DNA from: Candidatus Kapaibacterium sp.
Lineage (GTDB): Bacteria > Bacteroidota > Ignavibacteria > Kapaibacteriales > Kapaibacteriaceae
NCBI GenBank assembly: GCA_018883125.1
Contig: VEQR01000018.1
Coordinates: 8,085-49,176 of the forward strand
Length of the DNA stretch: 41,092 nucleotides
Direction: 5' to 3'
Translations under genes and position numbers: made by a program
Shown: one piece after another, positions 1 through 10,600 of the stretch
Layout: every line of letters starts with the position of its first letter
How positions within the stretch are numbered: the first letter of the stretch is position 1
The notes under the pieces: generated by a model
Database searches by the model: none
The model's input: the letters and a program-made list of their open reading frames with translations, nothing else
Told to the model about the DNA's origin: nothing

Positions 1-686
1 TGACGGGCACGGGCACGAACAACATCGGTGTTGCCTCGGCCACGAACACGATCCTCGGCACAACCGGCATCACGGGAACAACGAGCATCAACACCACGGG
101 CACGCTGAACACGACGATCGGTAACACAACGGGAACTGTGTCCCTCAATGGTACAAGTGTTGTGAAGTCGGGTGGAACACTGAGGTTTGAAGACTCTGAC
201 AATACCCACAGTACATCTATCGTGGCCGGCAATCAGACGTCAAACATCAACTACACGCTGCCAGCGGCTGAACCTATTAGCTCAAACCGATTCCTGAAGG
301 CTACTGGCACCAGTCCATCATTCACGATGGAATGGAGCAACCCTGGATCCGAAGTGGTGTATGAAGTCACTTCGCCAGCTGCGATCGGCGGTAGTGGTGA
401 CCTGACGATCTCTGCGAGCGGCACCATGCTCCGTCTGTCAACCTCCGGTGCTGGTCCGAGTTACGACATTAACGGACTTAGCAGTAGCGGTGTTGCATCT
501 GGCCGAGTTGTTGTCCTGGTAAATGTTGGTACGATAAGTCTGAAGCTGAAGCATCAAAGCAGCGCTACACCAGCCAATCGCATCATCCTGCCGGGTGGTG
601 GCGACATAGTCATCGGCCCAGACGGTACGGCCACGTTGGTCTACGACGGTACATCACAGCGCTGGCGCCTGATTTCTTCGAACTAA
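1..686 (+). CDS. Tail-fibre-like surface protein, 3' end only
   Basis: The reading frame is open from the first full codon at position 3 to a TAA at 684-686, so this is the C-terminal 227 residues of a gene that starts upstream. A GTG at 138 is inside the frame and is not a credible start. The first 45 residues are Thr/Gly/Asn/Ile-rich (for example TTSINTTGTLNTTIG), matching the low-complexity stalk modules of the next gene. A module containing NINYTLP and ending in a Trp follows; the next gene has the same module twice (YTLTLP and ITYTLP). The last 110 residues look like a beta-rich terminal domain (IILPGGGDIVIGPDG, then RWRLISSN). I see no enzyme motif and no T9SS sorting domain. Such modules occur in phage tail fibres and in exported Bacteroidota proteins; a fibrous surface protein is the likeliest role, which is inference. 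It probably shares a transcript with the next gene, 52 nt away. Confidence 0.8.
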   Translation, partial: TGTGTNNIGVASATNTILGTTGITGTTSINTTGTLNTTIGNTTGTVSLNGTSVVKSGGTLRFEDSDNTHSTSIVAGNQTSNINYTLPAAEPISSNRFLKATGTSPSFTMEWSNPGSEVVYEVTSPAAIGGSGDLTISASGTMLRLSTSGAGPSYDINGLSSSGVASGRVVVLVNVGTISLKLKHQSSATPANRIILPGGGDIVIGPDGTATLVYDGTSQRWRLISSN

Positions 687-724
687 GCAAGTCCGGACTC
701 TGAACATGAACTCGATATCAATCT

Positions 725-729
725 TGAAG
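725..729 (+). promoter_or_regulatory. Ribosome binding site selecting the start at 739
   Basis: GAAGG lies 9 nt upstream of the ATG at 739. The in-frame ATG at 706 has no comparable purine run and would add 11 residues before a normal signal peptide. The site therefore favours 739. Confidence 0.55.
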
Positions 730-738
730 GCACTACAC

Positions 739-3700
739 ATGAAGCGCGTTCTCATTGCTCTGGCACTGCTTGCCTGCATCGGATCGTCAGTCATGGCGCA
801 AACATATCGCCCCCTTACCGGGACGAAACTGCTCCTGAACTCGACGTATCCTTCAGGGGGCAGTCTGACGCTTCAGGCAAACCCCGGGTCGGACTACACT
901 CTGACGTTGCCGTCAACAGCACCAGCGGCCAATACGGTGCTGATCGGTTCCACGTCGGGCAGTTTTGACTGGTTCACGTTCTCGAATGGTCTGTCGCCTT
1001 CGGAGTCGAAAACGATCGAACTCGGGGGTACGCTGACGAAGAATACGACCATTGATATCGGAACGAAGGTGTTTCAGATCACCAGCTCGAATGGTGGTAC
1101 TATGAACATCAATGCGAATCTGAATGTCAATGCCACTGATGGAGCCATCGAATTGACATCACCGACGCAGGCAGTGAATCTTACTGCCGCAACGTCGGTC
1201 TCGATCGGCAATCCTTCGTCATCGTCCGAGCGTGGCGAGATTTACGTAGATAAGGACGCGATTGAACTGCGTATCACGGACGGAGTTTCGAAGGGATTTA
1301 TCGGCATCGGCTACATATCCCCTGATGCTTCGATTACCCTTGAAGCAGCTCAAATTGATGTTGGCGGGAACGTTGTTCCGGTCACACACGACGCGCACAG
1401 CCTCGGTTCGACCACGAATCGTTGGAAGGATGTGTTCATCGGACCGTCCTCGCTGCATATCGGTACGGGAGTAGGTACTGCGGAACTACTTGTGGGGTAC
1501 AACTCGGGTACGAATACTGCGTACTTCAACATTGACAACTCATCCAGCATTTTCACCATCAATAAGACAAGTGGTCTGGCCACGACATCGGCACTCACGG
1601 TTGGTAATGGCGATGCGACCGACATCATTACGGTGAATACTATTGCCGGCAACAACCTCACGATCAGCGAAGACGAGATTAAGCGGAATGCAGTATTAAA
1701 GTTCCAAGGTTCCGATGGTACGAATACAACGCAGTTCACCCTCAATGACGACGCGAATCTCAACAGTTCGCAAGGTGACATCTTCTTGAATGCACCAAAT
1801 GGTGGATTGACTTTTGAAGCAGGTGCCCAGATCAATCTTTCAACTGTGCAGGGATCACAGAATTCGACGTTGCTGATGAGTCCGACAACGTCGACGGAAT
1901 TGAAGATGCAGGATGGTACGGTCAACTGGTCGGGTAGCATCCAGATTTCACAGGTAACGAACGCGGTCGAAACTCAAACTACGTTAGGTGCCGTGACCGC
2001 ATCGTCGTATCTCGACGCAGCAAACAATCTGGCAGTATTGAAAGCACTTGACGGATCAGGAGAATCTGCAGTCACAATCACGGGTGGCACCAATGGCAAC
2101 GTGGTGCTCAAGACGGTTTCGACCGATCGCATGACTGTTGCTTCGGATGGAGCGGTTGGAATTGGAACATCATCGCCAAGCCAGAGGCTCCACATCAGCG
2201 GTGGAAATGTGCGGATTGATCCAGCCTCCGTTGGCGTGGCAGGTCAGCTGCAGCTCCGTAACCCCGCCAACACCTTCTCAACCAACATCCAGGCCGGTGC
2301 TCAGTCCGCCAACATCACCTACACGTTGCCAACCACGGCTCCATCGGCCGGTCAAATGCTGAGCAGCGCAACAGATGGGACGCTGAGCTGGGCAACCGGA
2401 CTTACGACATCAACCGGATGGTCGTTGTCAGGCAACACTGGCTATACCGCTAGCGGTTCACTTGGAGGCGCTCCCACAGGTAGTATTCTCGGTTCTACAA
2501 CGGGACTTCCCCTGAATATCGTCACAAATAATGCCATCCGTATGGCGTTTGCATCGGATGGAGCGATCCAAATGGGAAGTGGTGCGGTGTCGATCAATGC
2601 TGATCAGAACTTTGCCACGAACATCAACACGGGTACAAGTACTGGAGCTGTAAGCATTGGAAATACAGGATCCTCGATCGCAATGCTTGGCACAACCACT
2701 ATCAACTCAACCGGCACAGCGAGCACCACCATTGGTAATGTAAACATGGGACGTGTGCTTACGCTGAATGGTGGGGCAGGTGGAGTTAATATCATCAGGT
2801 TCGTTCGTACCGTTGGTGCGACGCTCACCTACGGATGGGGCTTGTCTGGTGGGCAAATGTCGTTCAATAATGAGACGGAAGGTAAGACAACAATGCAGAC
2901 AGGTTGGGTTGGTGGAAGGTCGCAAGTCACTGTGGGATTTGATTATGGATCTACTTCTTTAGATCCCGGTGACGCTGGAATGTTGAAGGGATCCGATGCC
3001 GGCGTTCTGGGTACTAACACCAAGGGTGGTGATCTCACGATAGCCTCCGGACGCGGGCGTGGCAACGGTACACCAACCACGATCACATTCCAGACGCCTG
3101 TAACAGTTGGCTCAGGATCAGCAGTTCAGACATATTCCACCCGCATGGCAATCACGAGCGATGGTCACGTGCAGGTCAATAGCCTGAACGGAGCCGCAAA
3201 GTCCAGCATTGGTTCGAATGATCGGGTTGTTATTGCTACAAGCACAGGAAGCTTGGATCAGGCAAGTTTCAGCACGGTGGTTTCACAAGGTGCGTGGACG
3301 CTTACCGGTAATTCGGGTACATCTGGATCCAACTTCCTTGGTACGACCGATGCAAAGCCCCTTTCATTCAGGACCGATAATGTTGAGCGCGTTCGTATTT
3401 CCAGCGATGGTAATGTAGAGGCTACGAGCAACCTCCTTCCGACAACATCGAACAACTATCAGGTAGGTTTCGATGCAAGCCGCTGGAAGGACGTATGGAT
3501 CGGTTCCGGTGCAGCCACAGGTCTTCACATCGGCAGCACCAATGGGTCAGCTGAATTGCGCGTTGCATACAGCAGCGGCACGGGCACGTTCAACGTTGAT
3601 GGCACAAGCCTTCTTACCATGGGTGCCACCGACGGCGTTATCGTCACGGGTCCACTGAGCGCCTCCGGCGGTGCAGTCAACCTCAACAACAACTCCAACA

Positions 3701-4464
3701 ACGTGGTGAACATCGGAACGGGCACCAGCACTGGAACGGTCACGGTAGGGGGCTCTGCAGCTCAAACCATCGACATTGGTACCGGCGCTGCCGCAAAGAC
3801 TGTTAGCCTCGGAAGTACGAATACAACAAGCACCACCACGCTCAATTCCGGCTCGGGTGGCGTAAAGGTGAACGTCGACAATAACCAGCCAACAAACATC
3901 AATACCGGTACGAGCACGGGTGCTGTTTCAATTGGTAACTCGGGTTCAAGCCTAACGGTCCTCGGCCCAACAACCATCAACTCAACCGGCTCAGCAAACA
4001 CGACAATCGGAAGTTCTGATGGCAACGTCGGCATTGGTGTGACATCTCCTACTGCTCTTCTTCACGTTGGAGCGGGAACAGCTTCTAAGGCAGCAATGAA
4101 GCTCTCTGCAGGGGTTGTGCTTACATCAGCCGAGGCAAATGCGGTTGAATGGGATGGCACGGACCTTAACATTACAACATCGGCACCAACTCGACATCGA
4201 GTGAACAAGGGGCTTACTGCGCAAGCTACCTTGGACTTTGATCTTACTGGTGCTCAATGCCACAGCATACTGGTTACCGTGACTGGTGCGGCCGTCGGTG
4301 ATGTTGTTAGCCTTGGCGTTCCAGACGCAGCCGTTGCTAACGGTACCATCATCTTTACGGCATGGGTCAGTGCTGCAGACATAGTAACGGTTCGATGCTG
4401 CGACTTGGCAAATACTGGTGCAGATCCTGCCTCAGCAGATTTCAAGGTCTTCGTTACCAAGTAA
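739..4464 (+). CDS. Exported tail-fibre-like repeat protein, 1241 aa
   Basis: I start this gene at 739 rather than the in-frame ATG at 706, because GAAGG precedes 739 and translation then begins directly with a signal peptide (MKRVLIALALLAC, cleavage likely at VMA|Q). A lipobox reading around LLAC is possible but weak. The body is a mosaic of modules known from tail-fibre-like proteins: YTLTLP/ITYTLP units near the N-terminus and at about residue 530, two RWKD-V-(F/W)IG...LHIG units (about residues 225 and 915), two GIG(T/V)(S/T)SP...LH units (about 475 and 1100), and Thr/Gly/Asn stalk segments. The last 85 residues form a distinct end domain with two adjacent cysteines (VRCCD). No catalytic motif and no T9SS sorting domain are visible, so its anchoring is unknown. 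Related to the truncated gene upstream and probably cotranscribed with it. A fibre or adhesin role is inference. Confidence 0.8.
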   Translation: MKRVLIALALLACIGSSVMAQTYRPLTGTKLLLNSTYPSGGSLTLQANPGSDYTLTLPSTAPAANTVLIGSTSGSFDWFTFSNGLSPSESKTIELGGTLTKNTTIDIGTKVFQITSSNGGTMNINANLNVNATDGAIELTSPTQAVNLTAATSVSIGNPSSSSERGEIYVDKDAIELRITDGVSKGFIGIGYISPDASITLEAAQIDVGGNVVPVTHDAHSLGSTTNRWKDVFIGPSSLHIGTGVGTAELLVGYNSGTNTAYFNIDNSSSIFTINKTSGLATTSALTVGNGDATDIITVNTIAGNNLTISEDEIKRNAVLKFQGSDGTNTTQFTLNDDANLNSSQGDIFLNAPNGGLTFEAGAQINLSTVQGSQNSTLLMSPTTSTELKMQDGTVNWSGSIQISQVTNAVETQTTLGAVTASSYLDAANNLAVLKALDGSGESAVTITGGTNGNVVLKTVSTDRMTVASDGAVGIGTSSPSQRLHISGGNVRIDPASVGVAGQLQLRNPANTFSTNIQAGAQSANITYTLPTTAPSAGQMLSSATDGTLSWATGLTTSTGWSLSGNTGYTASGSLGGAPTGSILGSTTGLPLNIVTNNAIRMAFASDGAIQMGSGAVSINADQNFATNINTGTSTGAVSIGNTGSSIAMLGTTTINSTGTASTTIGNVNMGRVLTLNGGAGGVNIIRFVRTVGATLTYGWGLSGGQMSFNNETEGKTTMQTGWVGGRSQVTVGFDYGSTSLDPGDAGMLKGSDAGVLGTNTKGGDLTIASGRGRGNGTPTTITFQTPVTVGSGSAVQTYSTRMAITSDGHVQVNSLNGAAKSSIGSNDRVVIATSTGSLDQASFSTVVSQGAWTLTGNSGTSGSNFLGTTDAKPLSFRTDNVERVRISSDGNVEATSNLLPTTSNNYQVGFDASRWKDVWIGSGAATGLHIGSTNGSAELRVAYSSGTGTFNVDGTSLLTMGATDGVIVTGPLSASGGAVNLNNNSNNVVNIGTGTSTGTVTVGGSAAQTIDIGTGAAAKTVSLGSTNTTSTTTLNSGSGGVKVNVDNNQPTNINTGTSTGAVSIGNSGSSLTVLGPTTINSTGSANTTIGSSDGNVGIGVTSPTALLHVGAGTASKAAMKLSAGVVLTSAEANAVEWDGTDLNITTSAPTRHRVNKGLTAQATLDFDLTGAQCHSILVTVTGAAVGDVVSLGVPDAAVANGTIIFTAWVSAADIVTVRCCDLANTGADPASADFKVFVTK
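2617..2736 (+). repeat. Stalk repeat, copy 1 (40 aa)
   Basis: Encodes TNINTGTSTGAVSIGN followed by a TTINSTG...TTIG segment. It matches 3892-4011 over the same 120 nt with many synonymous differences, so it is an old internal duplication. The truncated gene at the window start has a similar segment near positions 3-125. The regular Thr/Gly/Asn pattern suggests a beta-stranded fibrous stalk. Confidence 0.75.
3892..4011 (+). repeat. Stalk repeat, copy 2 (40 aa)
   Basis: Second copy of the 120-nt stalk repeat at 2617-2736, with the same length and the same order of motifs (NINTGTSTGAVSIGN, then TTINSTG). It is followed directly by a GIGVTSPTALLH unit, the module that in other tail-fibre-like proteins leads into the terminal domain. 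Confidence 0.75.
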
Positions 4465-4635
4465 GAAGCACCGCCCTCCGCATTTCTACCTACGTAAAAC
4501 GTCAGCTAATTTCACGGTTACGGTAAAAAAGACCGTGTAATTGTTTGGCGTTACCCACACGAACCCTATCTTCGTTTCCCGGCTCTGGGGGCCAGGATTC
4601 TATCAAGCGAAAAATCAAGTCCTCTTCATTGCTCT

Positions 4636-4641
4636 GAAGGA
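4636..4641 (+). promoter_or_regulatory. Ribosome binding site of the 6121-aa giant
   Basis: GAAGGA sits 7 nt upstream of the ATG at 4649. The frame is open further upstream to a TTG at 4541, but the added 36 residues would bury the signal peptide. This site fixes the start at 4649. Confidence 0.7.
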
Positions 4642-4648
4642 TCGCATT

Positions 4649-7600
4649 ATGGCGATTTTCCGTACTCTTTTTGTGCTCTGCGGAATACTCTGCACAGCTC
4701 TCTCACTTTCCGCCCAGAATACGTGGTATGTGAGAGCAGATGGTAACGCCGGTAATAACGGTCAGACAGCAGCCACGGCTGTCCGTCAGATCGCGAATAT
4801 CGTTGGCCTAGCCGATGGCGACGTCATCGACATTGGTGCTGGCGATTTCGCTGGTGCAAACATCGCCGTGAGCGTATTCATCAACGGTTCGAACGTGGGG
4901 CTTCCTGCGTTCACGAACGCTGCGACCACGCTTGGGGAGATCACACTGACCGGCACGGATCAGCAGGTGACCTTTGACGGGGTACGGTTTGCCAGCGGAG
5001 GTGGTTCGGTAGCGGTCACCGGCACAGGAGCGGTGATAACAATAACGAACAGCCACTTCGATGGTATAGGCCTTACCGCGCAAGCACCGAAGGTCAAGGA
5101 GCTGTTCGTATCGAACTCTGTGTTAGACGGTAACCTTACCGGGAATGCGCAGAACGCAATCGTTGCAGAAGGGATCGACGTACTGAGTGTGCGGGAAAAC
5201 ACCATTCGCGATCACATAAAGAATGCAATGATCGTTAGCGGCGCAACTCTCAAGGTGACGGTCGCATATAATGAGTTCACCAACAACAACAGCGAAAACG
5301 GTAATGGCCAGGCAGCAATCTCCTACGAAGGATCATCAGCTGCGGATGCCGAGGCAGAAATCGTCAACAATCTCTTTGACGCTAACTTTAATGGCGTCAT
5401 CGCTACAGGTGGTCTCACCTCAAAGATGGTCGTCAGGTACAACAAGTTTGTCAGCACGCCCTCTGGAAATCTTGCCCTTTGGCGCATCTCAGGATCCGGT
5501 TCCCTTGTTGCCACTTGTAATAACTACGGCAACAGTGTACCGGCTTCTACGGTTCGTGGGCTTCTGTTGGGATCGGTCACGGCTATCCCGTACAACTATG
5601 AAGGGGATGACAACAACGGTGGTGCAATTGGTTTCGAACCGAAGACCGCGCAACAGTGCGCAACTGATGGTCCGGTAAAGTCGTCAACGACTGAAGGGGC
5701 TGGCACCAGCTACTTCACCATTTCTGAGGCGATCTCGGCCTCTGCGTCTGGCGCAACGGTCAAGGTTAAGAATGGTTCGTACAACGAAGATCTCTCCATC
5801 ACGAAGCGCTTGAACATTGATGCATGGCCAGGCGGACCTTCGTGGGCTGCTATCTCGGCAGATACTACTGCCGATGGCCGCACACGCACCAGTTGGGTAG
5901 ATCTCACCGGTACGATTACTGTGTCATCGTTGGTCGATGAGGTTCGTCTGAATGGACTCCACCTCATTCGCAAGAGCAGCGCAAGCGCAAGTTCTGTGAC
6001 GCTGCTCACTTCCAATGCCTCGAAGCTTACGTCCCTTCGTAACTGCTGGTTGGACGTGGCGTCGAATTCCAACACCGTTGCATCGGTGCCGACAAACGGT
6101 GCCCTCCACAATGCTCGCGCCGGAGATCTAACCGTTCAGCAGTGTAAGATCACAAAGCCGGATGCAAGCCAACTGATCAAGGCTCTGACCTTTGCCGCAG
6201 GAAGCGGTAGCCGGAACGTCAGCATCGTGAATAACGACATTGAGGGAACGATCCAGGTCAGCGGCCTGAGCACACTCTCCGACGTCTACATTCGCAATAA
6301 CAACATTTCGAATGCCGGTAACGACGGAATTTCCGTTACTGGTAACTATGCCCGCACACTGAACGTGCTGTGGAATACGATCAATGCCTCCCGTTGGAAC
6401 GGTATCGCGTTCAAGAACGGCGCAGCGGTTGGTGTAAATGAGTGTAACGTCAAGAATAACTCGATCACCAACTCCGGTGATGGCACGGCGTCCTACGCTG
6501 CCATCAACATCGGGTCTTTGACCACCGGAACTAATCACGCATATAGCGACAACTCGTTTGGTGCGCAAAATGGCTCCGGCCTTGCCTTCATCAATTCCCG
6601 CAGTGGTTTTACGGCCCCTGCTACCTGTAACTGGTGGAACAACATCTCGGAAGATGTTATCGTAACGCGTCTCGGTGGTGCGGGAACTGTGGGGTACGAC
6701 AATGGTACTGCCGGTTGGCGCTCAAACGGTGGCAACTCAGTGACGGGCGCTGGCAACAATGGTTACGAGCCAAGCACTGCGAACTGTACGGTCCGCGCGT
6801 TCACGCTGGCACTGAGCAAGACCAACATCGGCTGCAACAACGCCAATGACGGATCGATCACGGTAACGCCGACGTTCGCAAGTGGCGATGCTGCTGCATC
6901 GTATGCATGGAATTCGACTCCGGCACAAGCAACGGCTACGGCCACAGGCTTGTCCGCAGGAACCTACGCCGTCACCGTGACGTCGAACTCCGGCAACTAC
7001 CGTAGTCTGTCGGCCCCGATCTTCAACCCAACGGCCATCACGGCAGTTGGTACGGCCACCGACATCACCTGCTTTGCTGCTACGGACGGTATCATCACAA
7101 TCTCGACCCCGGCTAGCGGTGGCACGCACACCAATGCTACATCACGCAGCTACCAGTACTCGGTCAAGCAGGCCGGTACAAGCACCGTCGTTGCTGGTCC
7201 TTCCACGGCCCTTTCATTTACGGGGCTGAATGCCGGCACGTACGATCTGTACGTTACGGCTGCGGCAAGCTCAGAGGGCAGCACGATTGCAATTCCAGTC
7301 ACCAACCCTGTTTGCGAAACAAAGGTCCAGTCAAGCCTGGTCATCATCCGTCCGGCCCTTCTGGAAGCCTCGTCAACCGTCACATCGGTCATCTGCGGTG
7401 AAACCAAGGCAGCCATGACGGTTACGTTCACCGGCGGTGTGGGACCATACAACATTGCATGGACAGGGGGCGGCTCTGCCACTGGCGTAACAAGTCCGTA
7501 CACGATCACAGGTCTGGCAGTTGGCACCTACACAGCAACTGTTACCGACAAGAACAACTGTACGGCATCAACCAACAACTCGATCATCTACACGCCTGTG

Positions 7601-10600
7601 AAGAACGCAAACACGGGCTTGTACTATGTTACGATCCAAGGCGCAATCGACGCCACCGCGACGACGACCGGTAACGTGATTGAAGTTTGCGCCGGAACGT
7701 ATACAGAGAATATCACGATCAACAAGTCGCTTACTCTGAATGGGGCAAAAGCCGGCCAGGCAACGTCAGGCCGCCTCGGTGATTTCATCAGTGACCGCGC
7801 CGATGCGACGAAGGAATCGGTGATCTACCCGGCAACCAGCAACACAAGTGCGGTGGCAGGAAACGTTGTGCGAATCCTTTCGAGCGGCGTGACCTTCGAC
7901 GGATTCACAGTCGACGGTAGTAACCCTTCGCTCGGCTCAAGTGGAACGACTTTAGGTGGCCTGCATCTGCATGCGAGGGACGGTATTGCAAACCAACTGA
8001 CAGCCTCAACCGCGCAGGCTACCGACAATGTGATCATCCGCAACAACATCGTGCAGAACCTTGCGCGCCGCGGTATGACCATGAACGGTGCAAGCGGCAG
8101 TTGGAGTGGTCGCCTGTCAGGTGTTGTCGTCACCGCGAACCACGTGCGTCGCTTCGTGCAAAGGGGTATTTCTATCGCCTGGAACGCTTATGCCGACGTT
8201 ACCTACAATACCGTATCGGTCGACAACACCGAAGCTAACGGCATCGGCTTCTTTGAGTTTACAGGGGATAACTCCGGGGGTAGTGCTTCGATTTCGAACA
8301 ACACTGTAACGGTCAATGCCAATTCCGGCATTGGTATCTACGGTAACTTCTTCAATCTGCCGTCATCTACCTTCACGATCGCGAACAACACGGTGAATGC
8401 GGGCAACTCGCTCACAGCCGCCGATAACGCTGTTGCCTACAGCTGGATATCTTCATACCAGAACCATACTGCTACATTCACAAACAATATTGCTGGTAGT
8501 TCCGGAGGCACGTTCGCACGCGGATTCTACTTCTGGAATCACGGTTCTACCTCGACGGTGAGTGTCAATGGTGGTAGTGTTGCAAGGTCCAATAACGGTG
8601 TTGAGTATACTGGAAGCCACCCTGTTTGGGGCCAGAATGACGGAAACTTCGGCACGTTGGGTGTCATTAGTCTGACAAATATGTCGATATCTGCCACTTC
8701 TGTTGGTGTACTTGCGAACCTCAACCTGTTGGGTACGGCTCCGAGCTCAGGAGAACCAGATGCGATTCGTAGCCCCATCCGGATAAATGTGACAGACATT
8801 CAGGCCACGGCTGAAACACAGTACAAAGTAACTGGATCTAACCCCGGTGGTCATACTGCATCCATCTGGTTCGGAACTGGTAATACCGGCACTAACGGTG
8901 TGAATGGTTTGGTTGTAGAAGGACCGCAGGCTGCAATCGTTGGCGGTGCTATCTCCAATCTCGCATTCACCGGCCAGAGCGGCGACTACATCAAACTCAT
9001 CAACAATACGGGCAACATCAGCGCTGAATCGGCTTCATTTGATGGCAAGACCGGTGCAACGGCAACATTGGCCCAGAACTTTGACATCGAAGACAAGATC
9101 ACGCACAATCTCGATAACGCCACCACGGGTGGCGTTCGCGTGAAGACATCCAACATCTTCGTTACGCCGAATTCAGGTTCGATCAACCGCGGTATTGGGG
9201 CAGCCACTGGCGGCGACATTGTCAACGTCAAGGCTGGTACGTACACCGCAGACGTAACTCTCGACAAAAGTATCACCGTCCTAGGTCCGAATGGTGCAGT
9301 GGCGTATAGCGGTTCGCGTGGCGCCGAGGCTGTTATCGATGGTAGCGTTTCCATCACTGGTAGCGGATCCTTCCTCAAGGGATTCGAGATCAGCCGCACG
9401 ACGCTTCCTGCGAATACATACCTCATGGACGTGACGAACAAGAACGTCGAGGTATCGAACAACGTATTCAAACTGGCAGCTACGACCCTTTCAACCAAGG
9501 AATCCCTTATCCGACTGAACGCGAGCACCGATGGAGATGTGAAATTCACATCGAACAGCGTGACGCTTGCCAGCGGATCAACGGTACCCGCATCGGCCAT
9601 GAATGCCATCGGCACGTCTGGTGCGGGTGAGTACTACATCTACGGTAACCGTTTCGCGGTCTCCGGATCGAACTCCGATGCCTACGCCATCGGCATTCGA
9701 GGGGGCGATGTCCGCTTTGAGAGCAACATCGTCAATGGCAACATCAAGGGTGGCGTTCTCGTGGACGTCACGAATATCAACGGGAATAACAGCTCCGACT
9801 TCTCGGCCAACGGTCTAGAACTTGGTGATATTTTAATCGGCTTGAACGACATCGACATTACTTCAGGTACTGGTTTGCTTGTCACAGGTGCATCGAACGG
9901 CACCGTTATTCGTGTTGAAGATAATAACATCACGGGGGCAGCCTCGTCAACCGGAATCAATTCTTCAGTCCCAGGTTCGATGCTGGGAATACTGCGCAAT
10001 AACGTAGCAAACAACTCCACGTTCGTCAACCACAGCGGTGCGGGCACCCTCGCGACAGACTGTATGTGGTTTGGGACAAAGAAGTATCAGGAGATCGCTC
10101 CGAACATTATCGGCACGGTTTCGTACGACAGCTATAACGTATCTGGTCTTGACGACGATCCTTCGGTCCCAGGCTTCCAGAACAGCTCAGTAGAGTGCAT
10201 CGGCACAGCTGTTGTCATCACAGATACCTCAGTAAACAACCAGTTCTGCTCGGAGAAAGGTTCGATTACCGTCACTTATAATTCCAACGTACAAACAGGT
10301 GGCGCAGGAGCCTCATTAGCCCTTTCCCCTTACACGATCTCATGGACAGGTCAGCAGACGGGTTCAACCGCCGTTGGCGCAGTGCCTGGTACTCCGTACA
10401 CGATCACTGGTCTGAACGCCGGTACGTACGACGTTACCGTTACCGACGTGAACGGCTCGCTCGCCACAACGAACGTGACCGTTAACTACTTCCCAGTTCG
10501 CAACTCGCAAACTGGTGATCTCTTCTCAACGATTGGTGCCGCTATCGGCGCCGCCGCAACCGTTGATGGCCATACCATCGAAATCTGCCACGGAACATTC

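Noticed and set aside
4513-4537. Inverted repeat CACGGT...ACCGTG as a terminator after the 1241-aa gene
   Set aside because: The stem is only 6 bp with a 13-nt loop and no clear T-run follows.
4541-4648. Upstream in-frame TTG start for the 6121-aa gene
   Set aside because: It would put 36 residues before a good signal peptide; ATG 4649 has GAAGGA at the right distance and aligns with the start of the second giant.
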